Positions 30,398 to 41,883 are shown, counted from the first letter of the stretch. The stretch: 64,000 bases of DNA from Symsagittifera roscoffensis (GCF_963678635.1 NC_087070.1:41979831-42043830); one strand, 5' to 3'. Numbers and translations are program-made. Notes: generated from the letters alone by a model not told the origin.

Positions 30398-30825
30398 GGC
30401 TTTTTTCTGCTTTCCCCTCATGTTAAAAATTTCCAATTTTCTTGTTGAGTATGGCTTAAGTGCGTGGTTATACAAGGTAAAACATGAAGATCAAATCCGT
30501 TCACAACTGATAAATTGCTCACCATGCCGAGTTTCATAAGGTTATGACAACGTTCAAATAGTTTTCCAAACTTGGCTCTTTTCCAGTTCCCCCCTTTCAG
30601 AATACCCAGTTTTATATTTGTTTTACGTGTTATTACGGCTAAATGCGCGATGTTACGCTGTAAAGTATGAAGAACAAATCTTTTCAGAATTGTCGATTTG
30701 TTCACCATGCCAAATTTCATTGCATTGTGACAACGTTAAATAGACTTTTCAAAATTGAATTTGAAAGGGGGGGAACTGGAAAAGAGCCCAAATTTTGAAT
30801 GTGGGAGAGGTAGCGGAAAAGAGCC
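30398..30825 (+). mobile_element. Older, diverged M1 copy interrupted by a younger M1
   Basis: The left part (30398-30573) and right part (30789-30825, ending GGAAAAGAGCC) are diverged M1 sequence. The younger copy 30574-30788 sits between them. The outer element's TSD is no longer recognisable. Confidence 0.7.
30574..30788 (+). mobile_element. Younger M1 copy nested in an older M1
   Basis: Intact TIRs and 215 bp. The flanks (CCAAACTT / CAAATTTT) are only partly alike, so the TSD has decayed or is imperfect. Confidence 0.8.
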
Positions 30826-32219
30826 GTGTTGAATTATATAACTACATTTTTCTCAACAGCTATGGCCTCTTTTCCTTCCCCGCATTTCAAGTTTTCGGCT
30901 TTTTTTTCCCAACCTTCCAAATTATTCTATTTCTATAGTTGTTCCACGTGACTTTATGGGCGCAGTCGTCAATTCGTCGCAAGCGATAATATGTCGCAAT
31001 TATAAACAAAAATGGTCGCAATTTATGGTTTTATTGTGCAATTTGTTTTGCAATACTCGGAATCAAAAATTTAACCCCAAAAATGGGTCATTTTAGTTTT
31101 TTTTTCCATTAATCAAGAGTTACGAAAAAATTACCAAGTTAATTGATGATAAAATAATATCAAAAGAGGCCGCTCACATAGTCCAACAATTTTTAGATGT
31201 GTAAAAAATTTGCATAAAAAATTTGAAACTTGCTTCTGAAAAAAAAAGATTTTGATTCTTATATAGTAAAATTGACTCTTTTTGACAGTCAACAAAAATA
31301 TTTTTTCTTATACAGATTTTTGGAAGTTTTACTCTTCTAAAACTTGGTTGAAAAATGCGAGAGGTATCTGTTGATATAACTTTTTTATCATTTATTTTCA
31401 GCGTGATTTTTTGATTGATTAAAAAAAAGCTAAGCTGATCCATTTTTGAGGTTCAACTTTGGTTCCGAAATTTCCAAAAAAAATTGCACCATAATAGTTG
31501 TGATAAAATTTTAAGCAAGTCTTCACTTTTTTGCCTATTTTGCCACGAAAAGTTTGGGGCTGGTGCTATATTTTGAAAGATCCAAGAAATTTTTCAAATA
31601 AAGGTGCAGAAGGCGGGGTGGACTGTGGCGGGGAGGGGGGGGGGGCTGATGATTGGAAAACAGCCCCGAAATATAATGAATAAAAGCAGTGAAGCTTACG
31701 AGAACTACAGCAGAGTAAATGCCTTTGAAAATGGCTCTTAATAACGGCGAGCTCTGATGGTATGATGGTAAGTTTTGGAAGAAGTAAACTCACACTACAA
31801 ATTCGTACCAGGAACTAACATAATCTATAGGCGTAACTAATTACTGAATCTCTATAAATATTGGTAATTAATATAACAAACTTATCTCACTTAAATTAAT
31901 ATCGCAAGTCTTTAAGATGTCTGCCTTACATTGTTATTTGTGCAGGTCCAAATACGGCACGTTCGAAAAATTGCGAAAAGTCACGCATGCTTGAAATTAA
32001 CAATAAATTTTTGAATCCAAAATTTTTCCAAAACACTTATCAATACTGAAGTTCGAAGTTGGTGAACTTATCCAAGATGAATATTTTTAGCTCAACACTA
32101 CGACAAAGTGATGATTAGCCACTTTTATTATAATTATTATTATTACTATTGAGTTAATTTATTACCAGGCGGCGCACCATTTATCATCGTTTTAGAAAAC
32201 TTTCGAATTAAATGAGAAA
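30826..32219. other. AT-rich non-coding DNA
   Basis: No ORF with coding character. It contains poly-purine and poly-pyrimidine runs (e.g. the G-rich tract near 31629-31650). Confidence 0.5.
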
Positions 32220-32838
32220 ATGAGTTCGCCTGTAGTTTATCCGAGCGGCGAAGCTCCTTATGTTACTACTCAAAAGCATTCAGAGAGCCGAAGGTCTAAC
32301 TCGCAGAATATAGCGAGGATTAACATCAACACTAAAGGTCACCGAAGAGCGTCCCCGTCCACTGCTTCGGGAAAGCAACAAAAACGAACGACCGGACGAG
32401 GTGTTCCGAGTAGAGGAAGTGTTCCGAGAAGTAGCAGTCAACGACCGATACGACAATCGTTCAACATCAACGTGGTCGCAATCAACAAACGATACACCGG
32501 AAGCACGCTCGGAGAGCCGAGGTCATTTAAAGCCGACTGCAAATCATCATCAGCAACATCGGCAAGTGGAACTTCTCATATAAAACGAAGTACGTCGACT
32601 CGGACAAGAAGCACAGATCCGAATACATGGACGAATCAATCGTCACACGGAAGCCACTCAATGAGTCATCAGAATAAGAGTTCTGTTGTCGACAGTCGGG
32701 GAAACTGGACGACGACTAGCCGCAGTCAGAGCACGAAAAGGAGCAACTATGATGTGGGAGGCGGCGAAGTGACCGGGGGAGACTTACCCGCTATTGTCAA
32801 ATACAAGAACAAAAAGATATTCACGGGCCTCAATCCAG
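32220..32838 (+). CDS. Second host gene: Ser/Arg-rich first exon
   Basis: ATG at 32220 (AAATGAGAAAATGAGTTCG) opens a 206-codon frame that ends at a donor, TCCAG|GTAAAATTA, after 32838 (phase 1). The product is rich in Ser, Thr, Arg, Asn and Gly, with basic clusters (RSSSQRPIRQSFNINVV, STSTRTRSTDPN), and is probably disordered. No known domain is recognised. It resembles the neighbouring minus-strand host gene in composition and could be a relative arranged divergently. The open frame continues past 32838 into a decayed M1 fragment, which argues that 32838 is the true exon end. The downstream exon was not found. Confidence 0.5.
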
Positions 32839-32882
32839 GTAAAATTATCATTTTCAGTTCTGGTCTTTCTTTCAATTTTCAA

Positions 32883-32968
32883 CTCTTTTCCACTTCCCCC
32901 ACATTTCAAATTTTCGTTTTTCTCTGTGGCCTTACGTGTTATTATGGCTGAAAGCGTGATGTAAGGTA
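32883..32968 (+). repeat. Decayed TIR element M1 fragment
   Basis: CTCTTTTCCACTTCCCCCACATTTC and GCGTGATGTAAGGTATGAAG correspond to the left end and interior of M1. The right end is missing. Confidence 0.6.
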
Positions 32969-32984
32969 TGAAGCAGGAGCTGAT

Positions 32985-33110
32985 ATAGGATTTTCTCGAG
33001 GGGGGCGGGCGGATTTTCAAGAAAATTTTTTTAGGTCGACCAATTTGATTTTCTGGGCTTTTGAAAAAATTTCTGAAAAAAATTGAAAAAAAAACAGGCT
33101 AAAAGTTGCG
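32985..33110 (-). repeat. TIR element family M2 fragment, inverted
   Basis: AGGATTTTCTCGAGGGGGGC is the reverse complement of the M2 right end seen at ~4030-4055 and 37090-37114. Confidence 0.55.
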
Positions 33111-33438
33111 TTGGCTCTTTTTCCTTCCCCCCCCCACCTGCAAGTTTTTACATGTTAAGTTGTTGACTGCATTGTTGGAGAGGAAAAAGAGCCAAAAAAT
33201 TTTACGAGAGTTTGGGAAATTGGAAAAAGCAAGGTTGGCTCTAACGCAACTTCAGCTATTTTCCTGCTTTCCATCCCCTCGTTGAATAACAACAGAGAAT
33301 TTTTCAAAAAAGTTCTTATGGAAAATTGAATGTTTGAAACTTAGTACAAATTTGTTCACTTGTTCACGCGAACACATTTTATACCAGCTTAGATCATAAA
33401 AAGTAATTTTATTTAAGCTCTCCTATATATCGAATTTC

Positions 33439-33656
33439 AGATTTTTTCCAGTGTCTCCCTTTCAAATTCAATTTTGAAAAACTTGTTTAACAATGTCATA
33501 ATGCAATGAAATTTGGCGTGGTGAACAAATCGACAACTAAAACAAATTTGTTTTTCATACTTTAGAGCGTAACATTACGCATTTAGCCGTAATAACACGA
33601 AAAACAAACATAAAATTTGATATTTTGAAAGATGGTGGGGTAAGTGGAAAAGAGCC
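33439..33656 (-). mobile_element. TIR element M1, diverged copy in opposite orientation
   Basis: The left end is degraded (AGATTTTTTCCAGTGTCTCCC) but the right end GTGGAAAAGAGCC is clear. The interior is the reverse complement of other copies. A perfect 8-bp TSD CGAATTTC lies at 33431-33438 and 33657-33664. Confidence 0.88.
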
Positions 33657-33664
33657 CGAATTTC

Positions 33665-33790
33665 AAAATATATCTCGAGCACGGTTGTCCCACGGTAAGA
33701 AGGCTTCAATATCGACAATTTCTGCCAAAAATCTACCTCGTGTTTCCCATCACTGAAGGTTGGGAAGAATTAAATATGAAAACCAAATAT
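33665..33790 (+). repeat. Direct repeat, unit 1 (partner at 34180)
   Basis: CTCGAGCACGGTTGTCCCAC followed by GGTAAGAAGGCTTCAATATC; the same sequence recurs near 34182-34290 with a few changes. Origin unknown. Confidence 0.65.
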
Positions 33791-34179
33791 GCTACTCATC
33801 ACCTAATAAGTGTAGATGCCAAATTTTGTAACAATCGGACAATCTGAACAAAAAAATACTTATAAAAAGTTGCCTCTTTCCATCATGTTTTAATTTCAGT
33901 TTTGAAATACTACTTTAACGTAATCTTAATGAAAGTCGGCATGGGGAACAAACTAACAAAAGTGGACAGATTTTCTCGTCTTATCTTGAAAACGCGTTTC
34001 ACCATAGCTACATGTAAAAAAACTTTGAAATTGAAAAATAGAGGGTAAAAGGGAAAGTGAAAAAGATTTTCTCGTCTCGAAATATACCTCGAGCACGGTC
34101 AAAAAATACCTCGGTCGAAATATACCTCGATAACGGTTGTCCCACGGTTGTTCCACGGAAAAAAGCACAGTCGAAGTAT

Positions 34180-34295
34180 GGCTCGAGCACGATAATCCCA
34201 CGGTAAGAAGGCTTCAATATCGCCAATTTCTTCCAAAAATCTACTATGTGTTTCCGATAACTGAAGAAGGTGCGGAAGAATTTTGTATTCTGGTT
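34180..34295 (+). repeat. Direct repeat, unit 2 (partner at 33665)
   Basis: GCTCGAGCACGATAATCCCA followed by CGGTAAGAAGGCTTCAATAT. It is preceded by several shorter CTCG-containing variants from 34086 onward. Confidence 0.65.
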
Positions 34296-35159
34296 TGTTA
34301 TTCTTTTTTTTTCTTTTTGTTCTCCACACAGTGTCAATTACTTCGAAAAAATGTCAAAAAGGTATGAGCAATTTTTTTAAATAAAAACATTTGCAGTCGT
34401 GATCCAAACGAACCCTGGGAAAACTTTTTTAAAACTAAATTCCTAAGTGTAGAGAAAACCGGCTTACAATTTTCATTTTTTTTTGGTCTATTTCAAGCGA
34501 ATAAAGCAAACAACCAAGTTTATAATACGGAATTAACACTTAGTTTTAATATAACAAAATAAGTTTCTGAATCTTCTTCTAATGTTTCCTGGATTGCAAA
34601 GTCAAAACCTACTCGTACTAGTTTGCTTATCGTCTATGGTTTTATAGACATCTGCTCATAACTGAACGAAAAATAAAACAAACTGCAAAATCACACTTTG
34701 CTCAAAATCACCCGATTATCAATTTTGGGGATGTAATAAGTGGTTTCACAAAGTGAGTTACGAAAACCAAATAGGTTTTTCATCAGAGACAGCACAAATG
34801 GCGGAAAGTGTTCACGGTTTTACCGACAGAAAACGCGGAGAAAATTATTGAAATTTGCGGCAAAAACGTGGATCTAAGTGGATGCATCATGATTTATTTG
34901 GTCATTTTTTGGAAAGCTATTTATATTTTCCTGAAACTGTCGTGGTGGCGTTTAAAAATTGAGTGAATAGTTTTAATTTTCATTATGATTTTCTGTTCGA
35001 TACAAGCAGGTATTTTGAAAAAAAATATTGGGATCGGGTTTTGTTATTTATTATTTTTTTTGAGACGCTTTACAAATTTGTTTCACTTTTTTCAAAAAAC
35101 TAATTTCTCTCAAAAAATACTCTACTAAATTTCAAGAAAGTAGTAAATATGAGAAGTCT
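34296..35159. other. AT-rich non-coding DNA
   Basis: No supportable gene or repeat structure recognised. Confidence 0.4.
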
Positions 35160-35775
35160 GCCCACTACGTTGTGTGCCTGAGTAAACTTTTAGGCTCTCC
35201 CCATTTAGGCTCTCCCCCATACCTTGCCCCATTTTTTACACCTTTCGAGAATTTTTGACACATATTTTATTACTTTTTCTCGAAAAATACCATCCGTAAT
35301 ATGAAGTTTTGGGTTCAATGGATAGAGCAGGTTGTGGGAAGTTCCCCTGCATTAGCTGCTCTGCTAATTTTGTTTTACACAAAAAGTTATGACCCTCAGT
35401 CAATTTTTCGATTTTTGAGTTTTTTCAAACTTTTCATTTTTTCTCGAAAACTACCCTCCTAAAAATGAGATTTTGGTTTCATTGAGTGAAACAAGTTGTG
35501 AGAAGCTCGGCTGCATAATCAGTTACGCCAATATTTTTTACACAAAAATTTATGACCCTCGGAAAAGTCAATGTTTTCCGAATACTCAATCTGGTATAAA
35601 GGGGTCAATCTTGGGCAACAGGCTGGGAGAAGCCTCCGTGCATAAGATGCTACGCCTTATTGTTTAAAAAATATACATTTCTGCGAAATTTCCAAAATCA
35701 CAAAAAGTTTCACTCATTTTTCAATTGAGCAACAGCGAAGGTTTTGGGAGAAGCTCAACTCTTAAAATTTTGATA
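35160..35775 (+). repeat. Degenerate tandem repeat, ~130-170-bp units
   Basis: At least three units share a core TTTTGGTTTCATTGAGTGAA / GTTGTGAGAAGCTC..CTGCAT / TTACACAAAAATTTATGACC (around 35301, 35468 and 35600, with a fragment near 35730). No coding capacity. Confidence 0.6.
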
Positions 35776-36376
35776 TATCCCGCATCAGTAAAACAAACTC
35801 AAAAATTATCAAAGAAGTTTCTCGAGCTTTAGCTGGGCCTCTAGTTCAATTGTTTCATATCACGTGGTATGCTGACATTAAGCCTAGAGACTTAATTTCA
35901 GTAATGTAATTGATAAAAAATACATCAAGTCAGCTATTGTTTATTGTTTATTGAACCCTCAAGTTTTTTAAAAAAAAAATTGTATCACCACAAATCAAAG
36001 GTGAAGGTAGTTGAAAAGAATACCCATTAAAACAGAAAAGGCACGTTTTAGGTCAGACCGAAGTAGTAAAAGAGATCGCACGCACGACTGATGTTAGAAA
36101 CGACTTATATTGTCTCCAAAAAAGGAAAGTGGCCATTCTTTCCTCGCTCGAACAGCGCATGAAAGCAGAGAAGAGAACGGGCGGAGATTCGAGGCAGGTT
36201 TTGAGCAAGTGTCCCGCTTATTATAGCAATGTGACGAACACTTCGGCTAACTTCCTGCCTGTCGAGGGGTCAGGCCACAAACACCCCAGTCGCAAGGAAA
36301 CGATAGGTGAGAACAATAAGAAGACAAGTTTTCTTACTGCAAAATGAACTAGGCACGAGTTTTTTTGCAGCTATTT
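35776..36376. other. Non-coding DNA with one short doubtful ORF
   Basis: A 72-codon frame at 36129-36347 has no recognisable features and no supporting splice or regulatory context that I would trust. Confidence 0.35.
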
Positions 36377-36384
36377 TAAGGCGC

Positions 36385-36659
36385 CAGTAGTAGATTTAGG
36401 GAGTAGGCGGGAGGTTCCAATTTATACTATTTTTGAGGGGCGCGTTGGCCGAAAAAACTTCTTTTTGGTTTTGGCCTGATTTCTCTAAATTTTTGCCTGC
36501 GACGCAAAAGCTTTGGTCTAAATTGGGTCTAAATTGGGTGCTGATTTGAGATATTTGGGAAAATCACTTGGGGACGACTTAGTAAAAAAGGTTATCGAAG
36601 TTTTCGAAATTTGTTTGAAAAAGCCGCCCCCCCCCGAAAAAATCCTAGACCCACCACTC
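36385..36659 (+). mobile_element. TIR element family M2, copy
   Basis: Ends CAGTAGTAGATTTAGG...CCTAGACCCACCACTC (imperfect TIRs). Perfect 8-bp TSD TAAGGCGC at 36377-36384 and 36660-36667. An 8-bp TSD and CAG...CTG-type ends suggest hAT. Confidence 0.85.
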
Positions 36660-36718
36660 TAAGGCGCCCTTACTCAAGTTTTTGATCCTAATTTGTGTGG
36701 GTATGCTTAGACTGAACC

Positions 36719-36771
36719 ATGGGCGGATTTAGGGGGAGATGGTTGAACGCTTCTTCCCTTAGAGATTCAAA
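36719..36771 (+). repeat. TIR element M2, left-end fragment
   Basis: GGGCGGATTTAGGGGGAGAT matches the M2 left terminus. The next M2 copy has inserted just after it. Confidence 0.5.
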
Positions 36772-36779
36772 TCTCTGAT

Positions 36780-37114
36780 CAGGGGCGGTTTAGGCTGCCG
36801 ACCTAAATGGGCCCCTCTATGTACTATTTTGAGATATCCAATTTTGGCTGACTGACCCTAAAATTTTTCTAAAGGCGCCTTTGGCGCCAAAGTATACTAA
36901 TTTTGAGAGGGGAGCGCACGCCGAAAAAACTCAATTTTTTGGTCAAAAATTTTCCGAAAAGTGCCTAAAACGCCTTTTGGCCTGTTTTTTTTTGCAAAAT
37001 TTGGCCTGCAGCGCAAAAAAATTGGTCAAAAAAATGGGGACTTTATAAAAAATCAATTTGGTCGAGCTAAAAAAAAATCCGCCCTCCCTCGCGAAAATCC
37101 TAGATCCGCCCCTG
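36780..37114 (+). mobile_element. TIR element family M2, best-preserved copy
   Basis: Termini CAGGGGCGGTTTAGG and CCTAGATCCGCCCCTG form imperfect TIRs. 8-bp TSD TCTCTGAT / TCTCTGAC (7 of 8). hAT-type structure without coding capacity. Confidence 0.82.
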
Positions 37115-37189
37115 TCTCTGACGACCCAAAAAACCTCCCTTTAAAACTAATTAACTATTAAACAGATTCAATTTCAGCTGACCAACCTT

Positions 37190-37450
37190 TAGTTTTGTTT
37201 TATTTCTCAGAGCGTGTTTGGTGCCAATATACACTAATTTTAAGAGGAACGCGCGCGTCAAAAAAAACGCAATACTTTTCAAAGAATGCCTAAAAACGCC
37301 TTTTTGGCCAGTTTATTTTTATTTTTGTTCCTGCTTAGAAAATTTTGTCAAAATAGGGTCCTTATAATCATGTGAGAGAGGCTGAAACTTCAGTTTGGTC
37401 GACTTGAATTTTTCTCGGTATTTCGAAACAGATTTTTTGGATCAAAAAGT
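37190..37450 (+). repeat. TIR element M2 fragment
   Basis: The interior GGTGCCAATATACACTAATT and AAAACGCCTTTTTGGCC match other M2 copies. Termini are not found. Confidence 0.5.
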
Positions 37451-37858
37451 AAGCCGAACTCAAAAATTTGATTACTCGAGGAAAAATGATTAAGTAAAAT
37501 TCGGCAATTTGATAGTCATGACAGTTTTGATCTAAAAAAATAGAAACTCAGAATTAAAAAATAAATATAGAATTGTCAATTTCGGATGATTCTATGGGAG
37601 TAATTAGTTTTGCACAATCTGGAGCGGTATTTTTTAAAAAATTGAAAGACATAAGGTAATGAGGCTTAAATTAGATGCAATCAAATAATTCTGCACATAT
37701 TTTTGCAAAATTAGACTTTTACAAATTTGAGCTAATCGCTCTGCACTAAACTTTAAGTTTGTCTTATTGATTTGTCGCATTGTTTTTTTGTCATCTTTAA
37801 CTGTAAATTTTGTCACATTGGGATAGGGGAGTTGAATTCTTAGAATAAATTATTAAAC

Positions 37859-38070
37859 TAATAAAAATATATGTTTACCACTGGTAACTATTGTATCTAT
37901 CTAAGATTAAAAGAGAGTAAAAAGTAATGTGTGAATTAAAACTGAGTGTAGTCTAAAAAGAGCAACTAGTGACTCGAAGTCCTCTGGACTTCGTAGAGTG
38001 AACATTAACTGGTACTTGATTAGATAATAGAGGTCAAGGTTATAGCATACTAAAATACTAAATCACAACA
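37859..38070 (-). repeat. Element C 3' LTR
   Basis: 212 bp. On the minus strand it begins TGTTGTGATT and ends TTTTATTA (TA, not the usual CA). It contains a perfect stem-loop CGAAGTCC-TCT-GGACTTCG at 37975-37993. Confidence 0.92.
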
Positions 38071-38081
38071 TTCCCCACTGC
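38071..38081 (-). promoter_or_regulatory. Element C polypurine tract
   Basis: The minus-strand sequence GCAGTGGGGAA directly precedes the 3' LTR. Confidence 0.6.
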
Positions 38082-38431
38082 ACAAAAATTAATATCTGCC
38101 CGTTCGTCGATGTGGCCAATATCACGCATATACTCCATCTCCCCTCGCTCCACCAGGGCCAAAGTTGAAACAAAAAGTAACCGCGTTTAGCACCAATGGA
38201 AATTTACAGAGAGTAAAAATTACAATGGAGGTGATTATATGGTAATATATACAGGCTACTTACAGGTTTACACAGATATCAACACAGAATGTACAAGATG
38301 ATATGCTCAACTGGGGTTATGTAGCATTTATATAATTAAGGCAAACTAACTAAATCACTAACTAAATAAAAATTGGGTGATCCAATGGATAAAAGCTCGA
38401 GCAAATAAAAAAGATATCATGTTACCAGAGT

Positions 38432-40147
38432 TTAAAAGTTTTCGGAGCTTAAGATCGTGGCGTTATATCTATCATGAAAGCTATCGGCCTCCCTTCTTAC
38501 ATCAGCGTCAAATCCCGAAAATATGTCGCTGCCATCATCATCCTGAGTATTACTACTAACTTCTACCAACGGAGATGATACACATGCGGCCTTTGTTGTT
38601 CGAGAGGAGGGTGTTGAAAAGGGGCCTTGTGTGGTTTCCGCTACCAGTGTTGTGTGGCGTGGTATATCTTCAATTGGTGTCATATAATCCGAAGGGGACG
38701 CCGTACAGTAAGTCAATTTAGATCGTGGACTCTTTGCGCTGGAGAACGTAATTAGAAGTTCGTCTTCGGAGTCTACTGCACTGTTGGTCTCCGTTCCAAG
38801 CGTCACTTGATCGATAAAACGCCTGTCTCCGTAAAATTTAGGGGGACCTGGGTTCCTTTTTGCGCGGTGTTTGATGAATATCGGAGCTTTTGGTGTCTCC
38901 ACTGTCTTTTCCGGAGAGCTGTCTACTCTAATTGGGTCATCGCTTGTGCCCGTTGGGATAGTGATCGTTGTCTGAGTGTTCGTTTGGCTTTGTAAGGTAC
39001 TTCTTGGCTGATCTAAATCACTATGTAAATTAACAGTCGGTGTCTTACTTATAGTTTCCGCTTTCGTACCCAAGTACTCATCGATGACTTTATCCCAAAG
39101 GTCTAATTCTAACGAAGAATCTAAGCTATTAAAGGCGAATTCTGAACCTTTCGTGCTCGGGGTGATGGTTCTCCTCCTTTTGTTTGTCTTTCTTCCCGTT
39201 GAAGTGTAACTCGTTGAAGGGCCTCCTACATTTGAATCTGGTCTCTTCGAGGGGGAGTTTCTTTTTCGCTTGCCTGCTAAATCTTTATTATTAATTAGCG
39301 AATTCGGTATTGCCGAAAATGTTCTAGGAGCTGTTGGTTGGATTTTGTTAAAAGCTAAGTCAGATTTTCTGATCACGTGTCCGTTGTCTAATGTGACCGT
39401 ATGCTTCGTGTCTGACAGAGGTTTACCCCCAAGTGGTTTAAAGTACGGTTCGCCTTCCCTCCTGTTAACTGTCCTCCTAAACCAGTTACCTCCTTGGCTG
39501 AAACGGTTTGACAGTGGGGCTTGCTGGAGATATCTGTCTGCTTTGTCCGCAGGGTCGCTCTCGTACCCTCTTTCCTCCATTGCTCTGTTTTCCAGATAGC
39601 CGTCTTCAAACGCGTGGTCAGCTCCCCAGTCTTGTGCTCTGTCCTTTGATAGGATTGACACCCCCTTATCTAAACTAATCGCGCGAGAGACCAAAGAGTT
39701 CCAGAACGTATTGGGAGATCTATTAAAATGTTTTGAGAAAGGAGAGCATCCAATGGATGATTGTTTCGTCGAACGGATATTCCGAAAGATTTTATCAATT
39801 GCCGTATTTAAAGATAGTTTTGGATCGTTAAATGACATTGCCAGTAGCTTGGCTTTAACAGTGTAAATGAGTCTTTTTACTACTCCGTTGGATCTATGAT
39901 CCCCGACCGTACATAGGATTAATTTAATGTTGTTCTTCTCGCAGAAGTTTCTAAAATGTAATGAAGTAAAACATGACCCATGGTCGGCTCTAATAGACTT
40001 TGGAAATCCGTGAAGATGGCAATAATCTGTCATGAAAGGCAAAATTGAAGAAGCCGCGGTGTTGTTCACTACTTTTGCAGACGGAAACTTTGAGAAGCGA
40101 TCGATGCATATCAAAATGTATTTTGAGTTACCCCAGCTCTTGTCCAA
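38432..40147 (-). pseudogene. Element C integrase core and C-terminal tail (catalytic Glu lost)
   Basis: The frame follows a TAA in the first catalytic motif (DFAGPL lies around the stop near 40160). The second Asp is present (IRADHGSCF). The third catalytic residue is replaced: GVVKRLIYTVK where A has GLVEHLI and B GLVERTI, i.e. Glu to Lys. A dead enzyme is expected. Downstream are SPFSKHFNRSPN, the module HTVTLDNGHVIRKSDLA and a Ser/Thr/Pro-rich disordered tail with PGPPKFYGDRRF. This one frame joins integrase to the tail, supporting the view that the separate distal ORF in A derives from the pol C terminus. The Met assigned at 40147 is internal. Confidence 0.85.
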
Positions 40148-40162
40148 TGGGCCCGCAAAGTC

Positions 40163-40489
40163 TTAATCTACTTCTTCGTTTGGTTCAGTCAGAATCGTAA
40201 ATTTCTCCGTATTGTTCGTCCCTAGTAACACTTTTAGGTTCTTACTGGCCATGATACACTGAAAGCAATTCTTTCCGTGATGGTAGATCTCTCTGTATAG
40301 ATGTGGCCACCAGATGTTTTCTGCCAAGTATTTCATCCCGAACTGTCCTGGGTGTGTTTTGTGAAGAAGTGACAGGAGTGGTGATCTTAATGCAGCCGGT
40401 ACTATCAATTTGTTATTGTTAAATAAAAGTCCTTCTTTCACGTGGATGTCCCTCTGGAAGTTCTTTAGGTAGGCTCCGAAATTGTCCAA
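40163..40489 (-). pseudogene. Element C integrase zinc-binding domain
   Basis: 108 codons on the minus strand with the HHCC domain: HKTHPGQFGMKYLAENIWWP and CFQCIMASKN. It ends at a stop (EEVD then TAA) directly before the integrase core, where A has LDFAGPL. Upstream, the linker with RNase H is in a different frame (about 40516-40719), so at least two further lesions separate the domains. Confidence 0.8.
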
Positions 40490-40737
40490 TGGTCTGCCTT
40501 CCTCTACCGCGTTCTTTACCTCCTTAGGATTTTATCTTCGACCGTCATCAGTTTGATAAGCTTTACTGAACAATGATCTGTGAGGGATAACGGGTTGTCT
40601 GGTTTTTTGAGATCTCCCTTGTACTTGGCCAGTAATTTCTTGTGTAAGTCTGACATTGTATCGTTATTAAAGTTCAAAAAAATTCCTTTCTTTTCTGCCC
40701 TGAGGGAAATTTTTAACAAGTTAACCGATGTAATGAA

Positions 40738-41331
40738 TTATTGTAACTGTTTTTTCTGATCTGAATTTAACGACTGATCAATTGAAAGTATTGACTGTGC
40801 AAAAAAAAATAAAAATGTTTTATCTGATAAAGGAAAATAATTGAAATCAAGTTTTGATAAATTTAGTGGAACGCAACCGCTTGTACAAGACTCTGAACGA
40901 GAGTAATTGGAATTACAAATTCTGATAGTGTCGTTTACGTAATTCAGAATATTCGAGAAGAACGTCCGTTGGATGCTTAGCGATAATTTTTTCTTTCCGC
41001 CCATAGGATTATTACAATCCAAGTTACTGATCGTATTTACATCCACTGGATTAGACAAATCGTTCTTTTTACAATTATTCTTTTTACAATCGCTATTTAC
41101 AGAGAGGTTTTCTACAATCTTTTGTACTGTAGCCACTACAAATTCGCTATCATAGTGTGAGGTTGGGAGTGCTTTTCCTGAAGGTAATCTCGACAATAAA
41201 TCTGTAAATCCCATTTCTTTTCCCGGTATGTGTTTGATCTTGAAATTAAATGGTAAAAGTCGGTATACCCAACGGGTTAGTCTGCTGTGCATAATTTTGT
41301 TACTCTGATTTGCATTTAATGCTGATAACAA
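40738..41331 (-). pseudogene. Element C RNase H C-terminal part and linker
   Basis: The minus-strand frame contains LTRWVYRLLPFNFKIKHIPG and GFTDLLSRLPSG, the conserved RNase H end seen in A and B. A polar linker follows. The upstream half of RNase H (KYSTNELELLGVVWATDHFK, about 41335-41505) is readable in the same direction but separated by in-frame stops, including one replacing the Lys of the TDHKAL motif. The linker contains a Cys-rich stretch (RICNSNYSRSESCTSGCVP) that recalls the same position in A (NSHSRTEQCDSSCKLN), so it is conserved within this sublineage. Confidence 0.78.
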
Positions 41332-41505
41332 TGCCTAATGGTCCGTTACAATTTCGAATTCAGAACCATACAAGTAATTTTTAAAATGATCTGTCGCCCA
41401 GACTACTCCCAACAATTCAAGTTCGTTTGTCGAATATTTACTTTCGTGATTGTTTAAAAATCGGGAAGCGAATGCTATTGTTACCCAATTCTCCCCATCC
41501 CATTG

Positions 41506-41883
41506 TTATAGTGTGGCTCCCAAACCGCCATGAGAAGCGTCTGTCTTTAGTCTTGACATCCTTTTTATGTCAAAATAATTATTCTCTGTTATGTTCACTA
41601 TCTGTTGTTTTATTTCTTCAAATGCTTTAGTATGTTCGTCGTTCCATTGGTAAACTGATTTTTTTACGAGAAGTGGTCGTAAGGGAGAACTTAGAACTAT
41701 CACTTTCCCGATGATGTTGATTGTGTCGTTGGTGAATCCGCAGTATAGTTCCCTAATTTTCTTCTTCACTGGGTGTATCTTCAATTGTGGATTTCTCAAC
41801 TTCAATTCGTAGATTGTTCTGATAGTCGGAACGGAATAGTCGTCGTTGTCGCTTATCCCCTCTTCGGTCCACGCGTTAATCAC
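41506..41883 (-). pseudogene. Element C protease remnant joined to RNase H (RT deleted)
   Basis: This minus-strand frame begins near the end of the gag/protease linker, has a protease-region segment (TNDTINIIGKVIV, compare STINIIGRVRV in A), and then jumps directly to the RT thumb/RNase H start (LSSPLRPLLVKKSVYQW ... RLKTDASHGGLGATL). Everything between, i.e. the second half of protease and essentially all RT including YLDD, is absent. The junction lies near 41695-41700 and the frame stays open across it. This is an internal deletion typical of non-autonomous derivatives that are copied by proteins supplied in trans. Confidence 0.82.

Noticed and set aside
36129-36347. 72-codon ORF as a host gene
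   Set aside because: Short, no motif, no splice or promoter context; lies among TIR-element sequence.
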